Assembly: GCF_000237925.1 (NCBI RefSeq)
Contig: NC_031495.1
Location: forward strand, 64,462,939-64,526,938
DNA from: Schistosoma mansoni
Lineage: Eukaryota > Platyhelminthes > Trematoda > Strigeidida > Schistosomatidae
Length of the DNA stretch: 64,000 bases
Direction: 5' to 3'
A model generated the notes under the pieces. That model was not told the origin of the DNA. It saw only the letters and a program-made list of their open reading frames with translations, and ran no database searches. Shown in pieces: positions 53,870-64,000 of this stretch; the stretch's first letter is position 1, and every line of letters starts with the position of its first letter. Made by a program: the position numbers and the translations under genes.

Positions 53870-54240
53870 GTTAGACTATAATTGAAGATCTTGAAGCACT
53901 GAACAGTTGTTCTGTCCTACAACCTCCGTAAATCCCCTTGTACCAATAATAATCTGGTACTCCTGGAGTTCTATTAAGAAGCCGTAACCAGTATATTTCA
54001 AGCATGTCAGATGTGAGGTATTTATCCCTTGTAGGCTATGGATGAGGGTTGCTCATTATCGCGAACTGAATGGAATTTGACATGTGTACCGTTAGACATC
54101 TTTCTAGTGGTTCAGAGATTACTTATCTATTTGTGAAACAGAAGGTTCTTGGTCCGATTCCTAGTACCACACTCATGGACGCTCACTTCCGAGGAGTCCT
54201 TTAATAAAACATAACGTCTATCTAATCCTTCCAGTCTTTT
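53870..54240. mobile_element. Family B relics
   Basis: 53880-53930 on - and 53970-54240 on +; ribozyme regions (TTCCGAGGAGTCCTTTAATA, CATAACG) are degraded. Confidence 0.45.
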
Positions 54241-54599
54241 AACTATTGATCTATTAAGATAAGTCAGTGATTTAAAACTATGAAAATAATAGTAACAACA
54301 ATAATGATGATTATAATTGGATATGATTTTTATCATTATCATGCAATAACTGATAAATTGACATTCATCTCTTTTTGAATTCATAAATGAAGATTGAATT
54401 TTTTGATATCAAATACTTCAGTAAAACCTTAAAATAGTTACTTTTTTTGCATGCTGATAAACTGAAATAATTCATGGACATTAAGGACGTCTCCACTATC
54501 GATTAAATGCCGAATTACTGGACAATTTAGGGTTGTAACATCTTTTAATATTGAAATTTTTTAGAACGTTATTAAAGAATACGAGCATGCACTTTCCAC

Positions 54600-55110
54600 T
54601 CCGTTCTTCCGCTCCCGAATGCCAAGCTCCCTCTCGAAATGCTATCACATGGCTACAAGTATATAGCCTCTACCAGGGAAGTCCTACTCACTGCCTTCTC
54701 ACGAAATTACTGTTGTTTACGAAATTCAGAGGACGAAAAGCCAATGTCCGGCACTTTAACCGGGTTGGTGGAAACAGAAAGTCCATCTAGGGAAATCGGA
54801 AAACCCTGATTCCAAACAAATGGTGCACATGGGCTCCATTATCATGAGGGAACAAATGGCGTATGAATCAATCATTTGTCACCGGGTACCATGGGACTGC
54901 ATCTCCTCACGATGCTCCTGTACTGCCTTGTGGATCAGACATTTAGGTCAAAGGCTCCGGTTGTGGCCCCCTAAGAAAACCACCTGCTTCCGTTTGGGCA
55001 CCTGGGCAGTATCACAGCCCTCACACAAATCAAATGAGATTTGTACGGCGCATACGTATCTGGTACTTTTTTGTACCAATGTTCATGTGTCTAAATAAAT
55101 AAATATATAA
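54600..55110 (+). mobile_element. Repeat E
   Basis: CCTCTCGAAATGCTATCACA to TAAATAAATAAATATATAA. The first ~30 bp are poorly conserved. Confidence 0.7.
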
Positions 55111-55739
55111 ATCAAAGTAGATAGTCTAAACGAACGTATGTATATGAACCCTGAAATGAATCTTTTTGTCTACAGAAAAAAATAACTTCACTGAATGACA
55201 AGAAGTTAAATCGTGTTGACAAGCTTTGACAAGAACAAAACATTAATTTAAACGTACTGGTTGATCACTTCTACCTACCTAATAACATTCAACAAAAGTT
55301 AGCTACTTAAAGTTAAGTAAAAGAAATTTCATGTCATGAATGCGTAGATAACAACCAAACGTTAGTAGACAGTTCACTAAGACAGTTGTGTAGTGAATGA
55401 ATAATTCCACTGACTTGTTATAAAGTAGCCTGTGCCTTCAATTTTCTCATTGAATGCTAATACCATAAATGAAATGTGAATAGCACATTAGATCATAGGA
55501 ATAGATCTATTTACTGAATGGACATAAATTCTGTTACAGTAAAACACCATACACAATACTCCATACTAGTGAATTGATAATATTTTGACGAAATAAAGGA
55601 TAGAAGGGTCTTATAGTCAATAAATCAAGGAACAAGAAACAAACTTAATGAACGATATGGTTCATGTTAAAATACAGTCATAAAAGACTTTTTTCAGCGA
55701 AGACAGTTCATCTCAATTCATTAAGTTGCGTAGTCTCGA

Positions 55740-56170
55740 GAATTCCAACTGGAAGGTTTTTCTGGACCACCCCTCCACTATTACCCCTACTCTCAGAGTT
55801 GAAACTTGATGTATCAAGTTGGAACCGCTGGAATAAAACCAACAAAGATTTGCTAGATTTTCTACGTTGCTGACACCAGATGAATTATTGTCAGTGTACC
55901 CGAACATACATTATTGATCTTCAACATCAAAAGATTTGGTGTAATCACTGATCGTTAACAATCCTTCAAGGAAAATTTTGATCGAATATAGTAAGTTCCA
56001 CAACATAATAAGCTTATAAAAGCTATGTTTTGTAAGTAAAGAACAGTTTTATCCTCACCAAAGCGTTTAAAAACCCAACCGTTTTCACTCATACTAACAT
56101 CAAGACAGATTCAAGGATGAACTAGATTGATATAAGCCTCTTTGAGAATGGTATTCTCCAACTTCAGTCC
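55740..56170 (-). mobile_element. Decayed RTE-1-like C-terminal region
   Basis: Several blocks (TGACACCAGATGAATTATTG, GTGTACCCGAACATAC, AGCAATCCTTC-like, AACATCAAGACAG-like) align in order with the intact RTE-1 at about 13900-14140 on the same strand. Frame is lost. Confidence 0.5.
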
Positions 56171-56492
56171 ACCTGCAAAGTAGACTGAATCATGAAACAT
56201 TAGTCAGTTCCCTCTTTTTAGTTAGGGGCACCTGGACAATATACACTACCGACCTCATAGGAGGTCGAACTCGGGACGTTAAGAACCCACAGCCGATTTG
56301 ATAATACCGAAAGCACATAGTTGAAGTACATTGTTTAAACCAACTAAAAAAGTAGCACGAAGAAAAATGATACAAGCAAACAAGAACAGTGTGATTATAA
56401 TAATAATTTCATGCTATAAATGTATGTTTCAGTTCCAGTCAAATCAATGTTCTCTAACTATAGAGTCTGGAAATAAAACTGTTTGTCATATG

Positions 56493-56890
56493 ACTATTAG
56501 GTTGGATTGATATCATGAACTGATAATTATCATGTTCTCACTAGTGACTGGCTTCGAGATGGATTTCCTAGAGCTCTAGTAAGAAGTCGTGACCAGTGCA
56601 GTTCAATCATGTCTGTTGTAAAGCAGTTACTCACTGAATACAATGTTGGACGGTCGTCCAATTTCATGGATTGATTCAAGTTAAACATTAACACCGTTAG
56701 ATACCGACTCAGTGGTCTACAGGTTAGGAGTTCACGCGCGAGATCCAAGATCTTAGATTCTCGTAGTGTGTGCTGAATCGTAGATGTGTACTGCTGAGGA
56801 GTCCCGTAACAGGTCGAAACAGCCATCCAGTGCTCCATGTTTTTTATACGATAATTTCATTAGCTGATAAACTATTTGTGTGTGTGTGTG
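56493..56890 (+). mobile_element. Family B SINE, left arm of a large inverted repeat
   Basis: TCACTAGTGACTGGCTTCGA to TTTGTGTGTGTGTGTG. Ribozyme 56788-56833: CTGAGGA and GAAA intact. Confidence 0.68.
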
Positions 56891-57480
56891 TAGAAATGTT
56901 GAAAAATAGTCATATGTTTATTAATCAAAAGGATTATCATAAATATAGCAATAAAAATGTACTGAATTACTTTTTTGTTTGTTGTAAACATTCTGTAGAA
57001 AATGTACTTTCTTTAAGTAACTGCATATTGTCAATAATGTGTAAAAAGAAGATTAAGATAAACAACATGAAATACATTGGACAGTAATAAAATATTGATC
57101 ATTTAATGATGACTAAGGGAAAAAAAGCTGTTTTGTATTGATTAGGTCTTACATAACTTTGTGTTAAGATAATCTTTAGTGCCGACACCATCCCCAACCC
57201 TCCTCTTTTATCCGTGCTTGGGACCAACAGTAACTCTAGAAGACCTACAAGCGGACACACACACAAATAGTTTATCAGCTAATGAAATTATCATATAGAA
57301 AACATGGAAGCACTGGATGGCTGTTTCGACCTGTTACGGGACTCCTCAGCAATACACACCTATGATTCAGCACATACTACGAGAACCTAAGACCTTCAGT
57401 CTCGCGCATGAACGCCTAACCTGTAGACCACTGATTCGTTATCTAACGGTGTTAATGTCTAACTTGAATCAATCGTAAAA
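56658..57480. repeat. Large inverted repeat, ~225-bp arms
   Basis: Arms 56658-56890 and 57255-57480 with a ~365-bp spacer; they include family-B sequence and a unique edge (TAATTTCATTAGCTGATAAA) plus (TG)n, so the arms extend beyond the SINE. Confidence 0.65.
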
Positions 57481-57680
57481 AATACCTTGTCAAAAAACGT
57501 TAACCAGAATAAGCAGTTTAAAATCGATCGTCCAAGTTGAAGGAAGAATTATGATGCCTCATAATGAAAGCCGATATTCTTCGAAATTCACGAGACTGAT
57601 GTCTCTTCTAACAACCAGAGCTACAATTTTTATAGGTACATGAAATGTACGGACTTTGTGTTGACAAAATTTTAGAAATT
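57170..57680. mobile_element. RTE-2 5' UTR pieces and endonuclease start in two orientations
   Basis: 57170-57250 is the 5' UTR on the - strand. 57485-57680 on the + strand holds the UTR end (AAAAAACGTTAACCAG) followed by a decayed endonuclease start (IGT-NVRTLC). A family-B SINE in - orientation lies between them. Confidence 0.5.
57255..57480 (-). mobile_element. Family B SINE, right arm of a large inverted repeat
   Basis: Mirror of 56658-56890, including the (TG)n edge. Ribozyme 57310-57355 (-). Confidence 0.68.
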
Positions 57681-57900
57681 ATTTAGGTACATCCTGCTGA
57701 TGAGTCCCAAATAGGACGAAACGCGCGTCCTGGATTCCACTGCTAGCCACTATCCATCTTTGCTGACCATGCTTGTGAATTAAGGCTATATCGAAGCAAT
57801 ACAAGCATAGTATGCACATATGCCAATTAGAGACTGACCAGTTACAGTCCTAAAAACATCAATGGGAAGATCCAAACAAACAATACTAATTGAATTATTT
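57660..57900 (+). mobile_element. Family A SINE, 5'-truncated
   Basis: Starts at the ribozyme and runs to the tail CAAACAAACAATACTAATTG. Confidence 0.75.
57691..57735 (+). ncRNA. Hammerhead ribozyme (family A), canonical core
   Basis: CTGATGA (57697-57703), GTCC/GGAC, GAAA, CGCGCG, GTC; cleavage expected after 57729. Only one mismatch in stem I (ATCCTG against CTGGAT). The best match in the window to the published schistosome ribozyme. Confidence 0.87.
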
Positions 57901-58019
57901 ATAATTGTTCAGAAAATTTTCTAAAAAGTTATTAACATGTTATGAGATAATCTTCAATCATTAACAATCTTGAAAAATACTTATAGAAATCTAAAAAGTT
58001 AATTTATTACTAATGTTGA

Positions 58020-58165
58020 ACTCAGATCCTGAGTTCGAATCCCGCAAGGCGAGATCGTGGATACACGCTGCTGAGGAGTCCCATAATAGGACGAAACGGA
58101 CGTCCAGTGCTTCCAGGTTTTCCATGATGATTTAACTTCAATTGACTCATAATTTCAACTATGAA
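58020..58165 (+). mobile_element. Family B SINE, 5'-truncated
   Basis: B-box GAGTTCGAATCCC, ribozyme 58065-58110 (CTGAGGA, GTCC/GGAC, GAAA, CGGACGTC), tail to 58165. Confidence 0.72.
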
Positions 58166-58419
58166 AATATACATTCAACTTTTGTTGTGCATTGCCAGGC
58201 ATTGTTTTTCTTAAAAAACAAAATTTTTCTTTATAAGATGTTCTTTGTTTTCTTTTTTTCATGTCACATGATAAGATTGAGTTTCTTTTTTTCAGAAGTA
58301 AACAAACCTACGTTTATCAATATTAGATAAAAAACAAGTTCATTATTCAAATGAACAATCTGTATTAATAATTAAATTCTGATAGATATTTTCAATAAGA
58401 AAACAAAGTTTTTCTGTAA

Positions 58420-58770
58420 GCAAAGATGGATAGTGGCTAGCAGTGGAATCCAGGATGCGCATTCGTCCTATTTGGGACTCGTCAGCTAGATGTACCTGTA
58501 TCTCAGAGTTGATGTTCACTCTGGAACTAGAACTGAGTACCGTTCGCTTCAGATGCAGGCACATTCAGCTGACGAGTTTCAAATAGGACGAAATGCGTGT
58601 CCTGGATTCCTCTGCTAACCACTATCCATCTTTACTTACCATGCTTGTGAATTTAGGCTATATCGAGGCAATACGCACAGTATGCACATATGGCCAATTA
58701 GAGACTGACCAGTTGCAGTCCTAACACATCAATGAGAATATTCAAATAAACAATACTAAGTGAAAGTTTT
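58420..58770. mobile_element. Family A SINE: partial body on -, then ribozyme and tail on +
   Basis: Ribozyme on - at 58448-58492 (GAAA damaged) and on + at 58562-58606 (CTGACGA, GAAA kept, stem II with wobbles). Confidence 0.72.
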
Positions 58771-58939
58771 TTCTATGTTTTATTTCTAATATAATACTTA
58801 GCTTGCGAAAATGTTTATCTTCTAGTCTGATGACATCGATTATAGTCATATGAAAGAAAACTGATAACTAAGAATAACTTGAATAGTTGTTATGATCTGA
58901 TTCTAAGTTATATAATGGTTAATTGTTGTTCATGAGATT

Positions 58940-59060
58940 TGAAGGTTCTGAGTTCGATTCATGGTTGATTTATGGATACATAATGCTGCTAAGCTCCATA
59001 CTGAAGCGAAAAAAGTTGTCCAATTCGCCTTCATTATCATTGGTATTTCAAATAGGACAA
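58940..59060 (+). mobile_element. Family B relic
   Basis: GGTTCTGAGTTCGATTCATG and ATGCTGCTAAGCTCCATACTG resemble the head and ribozyme region; decayed. Confidence 0.35.
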
Positions 59061-59399
59061 ATAATGGACATTCAAATTGAGAAATTTTCACATAAATGAA
59101 TTAACGTTTGAACAATGTACCATATATTCATGATTCCTCTGTACAGAGTTGACTGGATATAAACAAGGCTAGAGCACAACGACATTGTAGTTTATGATGA
59201 GAAATTGCCTAAGTATATGGCTTGTACATGATTGTTGATCATAAACTCTTACCACGATTGATTTAACGAAAACGCTCTGGATATATTTCAAAATCTATTG
59301 GCCAGTATCCTTATAAAGCAAAATTCATGCAAGACGTTTATGGATTGAGGTTAAATAGTATGAATTGACTGAAATGAAGTGTAGAGTTTAGGTATTTGA

Positions 59400-59560
59400 G
59401 CAAGAGATAGAAATTCCTGGAGTTAGTTTACGCTCGCGGCGTCGTAGATGCTCGATTCTGAGAATTCTCACACTATGACGAGACGGCTGTTCAATGCTCT
59501 ATGGTCTCAAACGGTGGTCTAATTAAGATTGGTTTATGATTTGAAGCTATCAAAATTCTA
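59400..59560 (+). mobile_element. Family B relic
   Basis: CTGAGAATTCTCACACTATG, ACGAGACGGCTG and ACGGTGGTCTAATTAAG align with the ribozyme and tail. Confidence 0.45.
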
Positions 59561-59694
59561 CTACTTCCAAAAATCCTCTTATACTGGGAAGTTTAATGTT
59601 TATTAAATTGTCATTAAAAAATCACACAATTTTAGTTAAAAATAAAGTGTGAAAAATATGAAGGACAAGCCATATATATATATACTATTTGAAT

Positions 59695-60000
59695 TCAAGA
59701 CCCCGCCCTATGGATTCGAACCCAGGACCTAACGGCTTCGCGTGCGAACGCTTGACCTCTGGACCACTGAGCCAAATTCCAACGGAATTAATGTCAAAAT
59801 CCAACTAACTCACAAAATCGAGCCACTGTCCACCATTATCTTCAGTGAGTTATTATCTCACAACAGACCTAGTTACGGTCTGGATGCGTACTATTGAGGA
59901 GTCCCATACTAAGACTAAACGGCCATCCAGTGCTTCCAGATTTTCCATGGTGGTCTAGCTTTAATCGACTCATGAATTCAACTATTGAATTACTATAATA
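59695..60000. mobile_element. Two family B fragments in opposite orientation
   Basis: 59695-59880 on - (GGATTCGAACCCAGGACC head region) and 59880-60000 on + with a degraded ribozyme (ATTGAGGA, ACTAAAC). Confidence 0.6.
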
Positions 60001-60084
60001 TCCACAATCCATTGTGAATTGAATATCTTATAGAATATCAAATGTCCCCTAGAGAATATCATCATTTCATTATCTCGAATGGAT

Positions 60085-60410
60085 CAATGTTAAACCACAA
60101 TTGAAAACGTGGAAGCACAGAATGGTCGTTTCGGCCTACCATGGGACTCCTCAGCAGTGCACATCCACAATTCTGCACGCGTTGCTCGAATCCAAGACCT
60201 TCGGTTCGCACACGAACGCTTATCATGTAGACAATTAAACCAGCATCCCACGGTGGTTATATCTTGAATTCCCCCCCATCCACCAGGCAGTTACTCATTG
60301 AAGACATGATGGACGGTCGCCTAATTTCGTGGATCTATTCAAGTTAGATATTAATACCGTTTGATACCTGCTTAGTGGTTTACCGACTAAGCATTTTAAG
60401 CGTGAGACCG
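60085..60410. mobile_element. Family B SINE on -, followed by a head fragment on +
   Basis: Ribozyme 60115-60160 (-): CTGAGGA and GAAA intact, triplet ATT. 60290-60410 is a + head fragment (ATGGACGGTCGCC, TTAATACCG). Confidence 0.6.
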
Positions 60411-60759
60411 AAAGTTTTGGATGATATATTTATTGAAATCAATAGTTGATTTGATTGATGATCTTTTGTGTGACCAGTCGAAAACTTGACATTTCATCTC
60501 CTTTCTATTCAGACATTTAAATTTAACCACTTTTTTATATTCCTTTATGTCCAATAGGGATTTCAAATTATCGATTAATTTATTTCATTAACCAATTATA
60601 ATGCTCATAACAACTAACCAATCATATTGAAGTATCTAGATTTAGGTTCGTAGCCGGTTGCTGTATTATACTATATAGAACAATTGACATTTGTCAATAT
60701 GCTTTTCCTAATTACTTCTAAATTACAAACAGCAAACACAAATTAAACTCAATCAGAAT

Positions 60760-61020
60760 AAGGATTTATGAACATCGTAGCGACTTTAATAGTTGAATAA
60801 CTACGATCTTCACAAACTCTCACTCTGATAATGATTATGTTCTCATTAATGACTAGTTTCATGATGATTTTCCTAGAGTTCTAGTGAGATGGCCAAACTG
60901 GTGAAATCCAATCCGTGTCAAGTGGAGACAGTTGTCCATTTTAGGCAATGAATAAAATGTTGCACAAGATCATGGATCGATTAAAGTTAGACATTGACAC
61001 CGTTAGATGCCAGTTCAGCG
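60760..61020 (+). mobile_element. Family B fragment without ribozyme
   Basis: Tail-to-head segment (CACTCTGATAATGATTATG, AGTTCTAGTGAG, AGACATTGACACCGTTAGAT), cut where repeat D begins. Confidence 0.55.
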
Positions 61021-61622
61021 GTCTAGTGTTCTCTTGAATGCTGTTAGAGGTATGAGGGCAGTTATCACTGCCCGGTCGCCCACACCGTGGAGAGGTTCAT
61101 CTAGAGGTACCTGAAAATGAAATTGGGTTAGAAGTGGTCTTAATGACCTGAGAGAGTGACCACAGTGCACAAGGGACAACTGCTTGAGGTCTGTCACACA
61201 CGACCTTTCTGTGGGTAATTTTTGTGTTAGCTCCATTCTTTAAAGGACCTTACCGCCGGAGACGGATATCCGTGGGATATTGCGAGGTGTGCATTTTTAG
61301 GGTCGACCTTTTTTAACTCCACCCCTCCTTGTAGGAAGGCAGCATCGCTGTTATGCTGGTTGTCTGAAGGAAACACCTTACTGATGTCACACCTCTGTAC
61401 AGTCAGCAGTACGACTTCGCCTTCGGACCTTGGGTTTGTTGCTTTTAGTCTTACCGCTCTTCAACCGACCTGTCTGGCATGGTAGGACCTTGAGAAACGA
61501 TTGTTCTAGCCAGTATAGCTCGATTGGTTCATCATGATAGGCAAGCCCGACGACCACGTCAAGGTAGCAGCAACGGTCGGGTTCTCAATGTTCTAACAAC
61601 TTGTCCATATCGACAAGGTTCA
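61020..61622 (+). repeat. Repeat D, longest copy
   Basis: A GC-rich segment in AT-rich DNA, shared with 1-400 (-) and 8790-9010 (+). No long frame. Likely a piece of a larger retroelement (UTR-like); identity not recognised. Confidence 0.55.
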
Positions 61623-61629
61623 ATCATAT

Positions 61630-62210
61630 AGAGAATGAAACAAAGTAGTCAGTAAGAACGTATCTATTTACGGAAATAATTAACCCTGTTTTTTTTTCAT
61701 AGAAAATTTCAATCCATTATTCAATACTTTAGTTTCTTTTTATTTCGTGATTTCAAATTTGGTGACATAATTTTTTTTAAAAAAAGGAAACAATCTATTC
61801 AAACCTTTTCATTAAGAAAGAAATGATTATCCAGCTTAGAAGGAAGGCTGGCTCCATATCATTAGTAGTAGTATTAGTTAGTAGTATATATATTGATTTC
61901 ATTCATTTTGTTAGTCTCTCCCTATCCATTCATAATAACAATATATAATTCCAAAATGGAATATTATCTAGATCAAGGAATCTGACAATAATAATTAAGG
62001 GAGTAGCTTATATATATATATATATATACACTTTATTTATGGTTAGAACAGATGTGGATATATATTCAGAAGAGATGAACACGCCTATATATGTATCCAT
62101 ATATACTCTCTTCATTGATTTGTTTGTTATTCCTATTTATAATCCAAACACAACTGATTGGTTCATTTCATCATCTTTATTCTATGAAATATGTACATGT
62201 TTATAAAGAA
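61630..62210. other. Unassigned AT-rich stretch
   Basis: Includes an (AT)n run at about 62008-62028. No gene seen. Confidence 0.4.
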
Positions 62211-62211
62211 G

Positions 62212-63055
62212 CAAAGATGGATAGTGACTAGCAGTGGAATCGAGTTTGACGCGTGTTTCATCCTATTTTGGACTAGTCAGTTTGATGTATCTTCATGTCA
62301 GAGTTGATCATCATTCTGGGACTCGAACCCAGTTCCTTTCGCTTCAAACGCCATCGCTTTATCCACTCAGCTACTGTTTTTTATTTTATTTTATTTAAAC
62401 ACATAATTATTGGTACAAAAAGCACCAGATAAATATGCGCCGCACAAATCTCATTTGATTTGTGTGAGGGCTGAGATACTACCCAGGTGCCCAGACTGAA
62501 GCAGGTGGTTTTCTTAGGGGGCCACACCCAGAACCTTCGACCTAAAGGTCTGATCCACAAGGCAGTGCAGGAGCATCGTGAGGAGATACAGTCCCATGGT
62601 AGCCGGTGACCAACAATAGGTTCATACGCCATTCGTTCCATCAAGATCCTGGAGCCCATGTGCACCATTGGTTTGGAATGAGGGTTTTCCAACTCTCCTA
62701 GATGGACCCTCCATGTCCACCAACCCGTTTAAGGCGCCGGACATTCGCTGTTCGTCCTATCAATTTCGTAAACAACAGCCCCGCCACGAGAAGGCAGTGA
62801 GTAGGACTTCCCTGTCAGAGGCTATATATTCGCGTGGCCATGTGAGAGCATTTGGAGAGGGTGAGCGGACTCTCCCCACTCTCGGCCGTAGGAGGGCATT
62901 TGGGGGCATTCAGCTACTGAGTCCATGTTTGCTTATAATACTTGTGAATTAAGGCTATATCGAGGCAATACGCACATATGTCAATAAGAGACTAACCAGT
63001 TGCAATCTTAAATATCAATGGGAAGATTCAAATAAACAATACCAAGTGAAGATAT
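62212..63055. mobile_element. Family A SINE interrupted by repeat E
   Basis: 62212-62376 is the body on -; 62910-63055 is the tail on +. The ribozyme region at 62232-62285 is degraded. Confidence 0.72.
62377..62909 (-). mobile_element. Repeat E, full length, inserted in a SMalpha-like SINE
   Basis: TCAGCTACTG flanks the copy (62367-62376 and 62910-62919). The flanks are the two parts of a family-A SINE. An A/T-rich tail (AATAAAATAAAATAAAAAA on -) marks the 3' end. Confidence 0.82.
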
Positions 63056-63084
63056 GTACATGTTTAGTTTAATTATAAATGAAA

Positions 63085-63255
63085 TTTATTTCATATGGTT
63101 GAGATCATGAGTCAATTGAAGCTAGATTCCTATTGTGGGACTCCTCAGCAGTGCACATCCACAATCCCACCTCGTGAGTTTCGAACAGCTATCCAGTGCT
63201 TCCAGGTTTTCCATGGTGGTCTAGCTTGAATTGACTCAAAATCTCAACGATATAT
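63085..63255. mobile_element. Family B SINE, fold-back copy
   Basis: GAGATCATGAGTCAATTGAA at 63100 is inverted at about 63228-63248. A partial ribozyme (-) lies at 63130-63165. Confidence 0.65.
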
Positions 63256-63542
63256 AATTACTAAAAGGTCTCCATTATACCCCCTTCGGATAAAGAAATG
63301 TATTTCATTTTGATAAAAGAAAAATACCATAGTAAAACTAATATAAACTATAAAATTCCATAGAAACATTGAAAGTTTACATTTTAAAAAAACGAAAAAA
63401 AATTTATTTACCAACTTAATTGATTAATGTAAAAGAGATTGATTTTTTGGTAACTCAGTGTATTTGAAGATTATTCAATTAAAAAACTAGGGTTGTTACT
63501 ATGGATTGATTTTTAGTTCAACATTAATTAATATTCACCATA

Positions 63543-63742
63543 TAATGGATGGAATCCTGAAGGCCAAAGGAGAAGAGGAAGACCAAAGAACACATTACGC
63601 CAAGAGATTGAGATAGATATGAGAAGAATGAATAACAACTGGATAGAACTAGAAAGGCGGAGGACAGAGTGGATTTGGGAATGCTGGTCGGCGGCATATG
63701 CTCCATTGGGAGTAACAGGCGTAAATAAGTAAGTAAGTATAT
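63543..63742 (+). mobile_element. RTE-2 subfamily copy, short 3' end
   Basis: Starts at GGAATCCTGAAGGCCAAAGG and ends GGCGTAAATAAGTAAGTAAG; one small deletion breaks the frame. Confidence 0.7.
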
Positions 63743-63879
63743 AACGAGTAATTGTGTTGTTTTAATATGAAACTCTTGCACAGTTTGTATCCAAAACGAC
63801 GTTAAGAATTAAATTTAAAAGACCCAGATTCAGATAAAACACTGAATTCTTTAGTCTACAGATAATAGTGCTTGAAGTC

Positions 63880-64000
63880 ACTAACTTCTAGTCTGATCCA
63901 TGTTGGTAGATGCAGACTACCTGGTTGGGGTCTGCGTGACTATCGTAACCAATGGTTGGAGACTCTAGGTGACATGGCTCAGAATCGATTACAATGGCGT
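63880..64000 (+). mobile_element. RTE-1-like 3' end, running off the window
   Basis: Reads VGRCRLPGWGLRDYRNQWLE then TLGDMAQNRLQWR; continues past 64000. Confidence 0.6.

Overview
The window looks like draft nuclear DNA of a blood fluke (Schistosoma). Four things support this: AT-rich DNA with short exons in long introns; many copies of a SMalpha-type repeat carrying the schistosome hammerhead ribozyme; abundant RTE-type non-LTR retrotransposons; and Gypsy-type LTR remains. There are two assembly gaps (17528-17727 and 50251-50972). The species cannot be fixed from sequence alone.

Host genes are few. The 3' two thirds of a MutY/MUTYH adenine-DNA glycosylase lies on the + strand as about seven exons between 2208 and 12740. 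Two intronless universal stress protein paralogs face each other tail to tail (27911-28435 on +, 52083-52607 on -), about 24 kb apart. Two weaker candidates are the last exons of an unknown + strand gene (21299-21784) and a last exon on the - strand (22997-23184).

The rest is layered mobile DNA. (1) RTE-1: one copy with a complete 1004-codon endonuclease/reverse-transcriptase ORF (13624-16638, -) sitting inside an older retroposon, plus many decayed relatives. (2) RTE-2: a second LINE family ending in a (GTAA)n tail, present as about a dozen truncated pieces; the largest (33238-34720) landed inside an RTE-1-like copy with a 12-bp target duplication. (3) Repeat E: a ~520-530 bp retroposon with an A/T-rich tail, about 11 copies, four with 10-12 bp target duplications or a clear nested context. 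(4) Solo LTRs of 303 bp (TGTAG...CTACA), one with a 4-bp duplication, and a Gypsy reverse-transcriptase fragment near 45.1 kb. (5) Three SINE-like families (A = SMalpha-like, B, C), each with a tRNA-like pol III head followed by a hammerhead fold.

The most interesting signal is family 5. In A, B and C the segment between the GAAA core and the cleavage triplet is a self-complementary hexamer with no loop (CGCGCG, CGGCCG, CCCGGG). Family C carries a changed catalytic core (CCAACGA for CTGANGA) in both good copies. Several A and B copies were inserted as ready-made fold-back hairpins, shown by perfect 12-13 bp target duplications around the whole hairpin. One of these hairpin ribozymes fills most of a 242-bp MUTYH intron.
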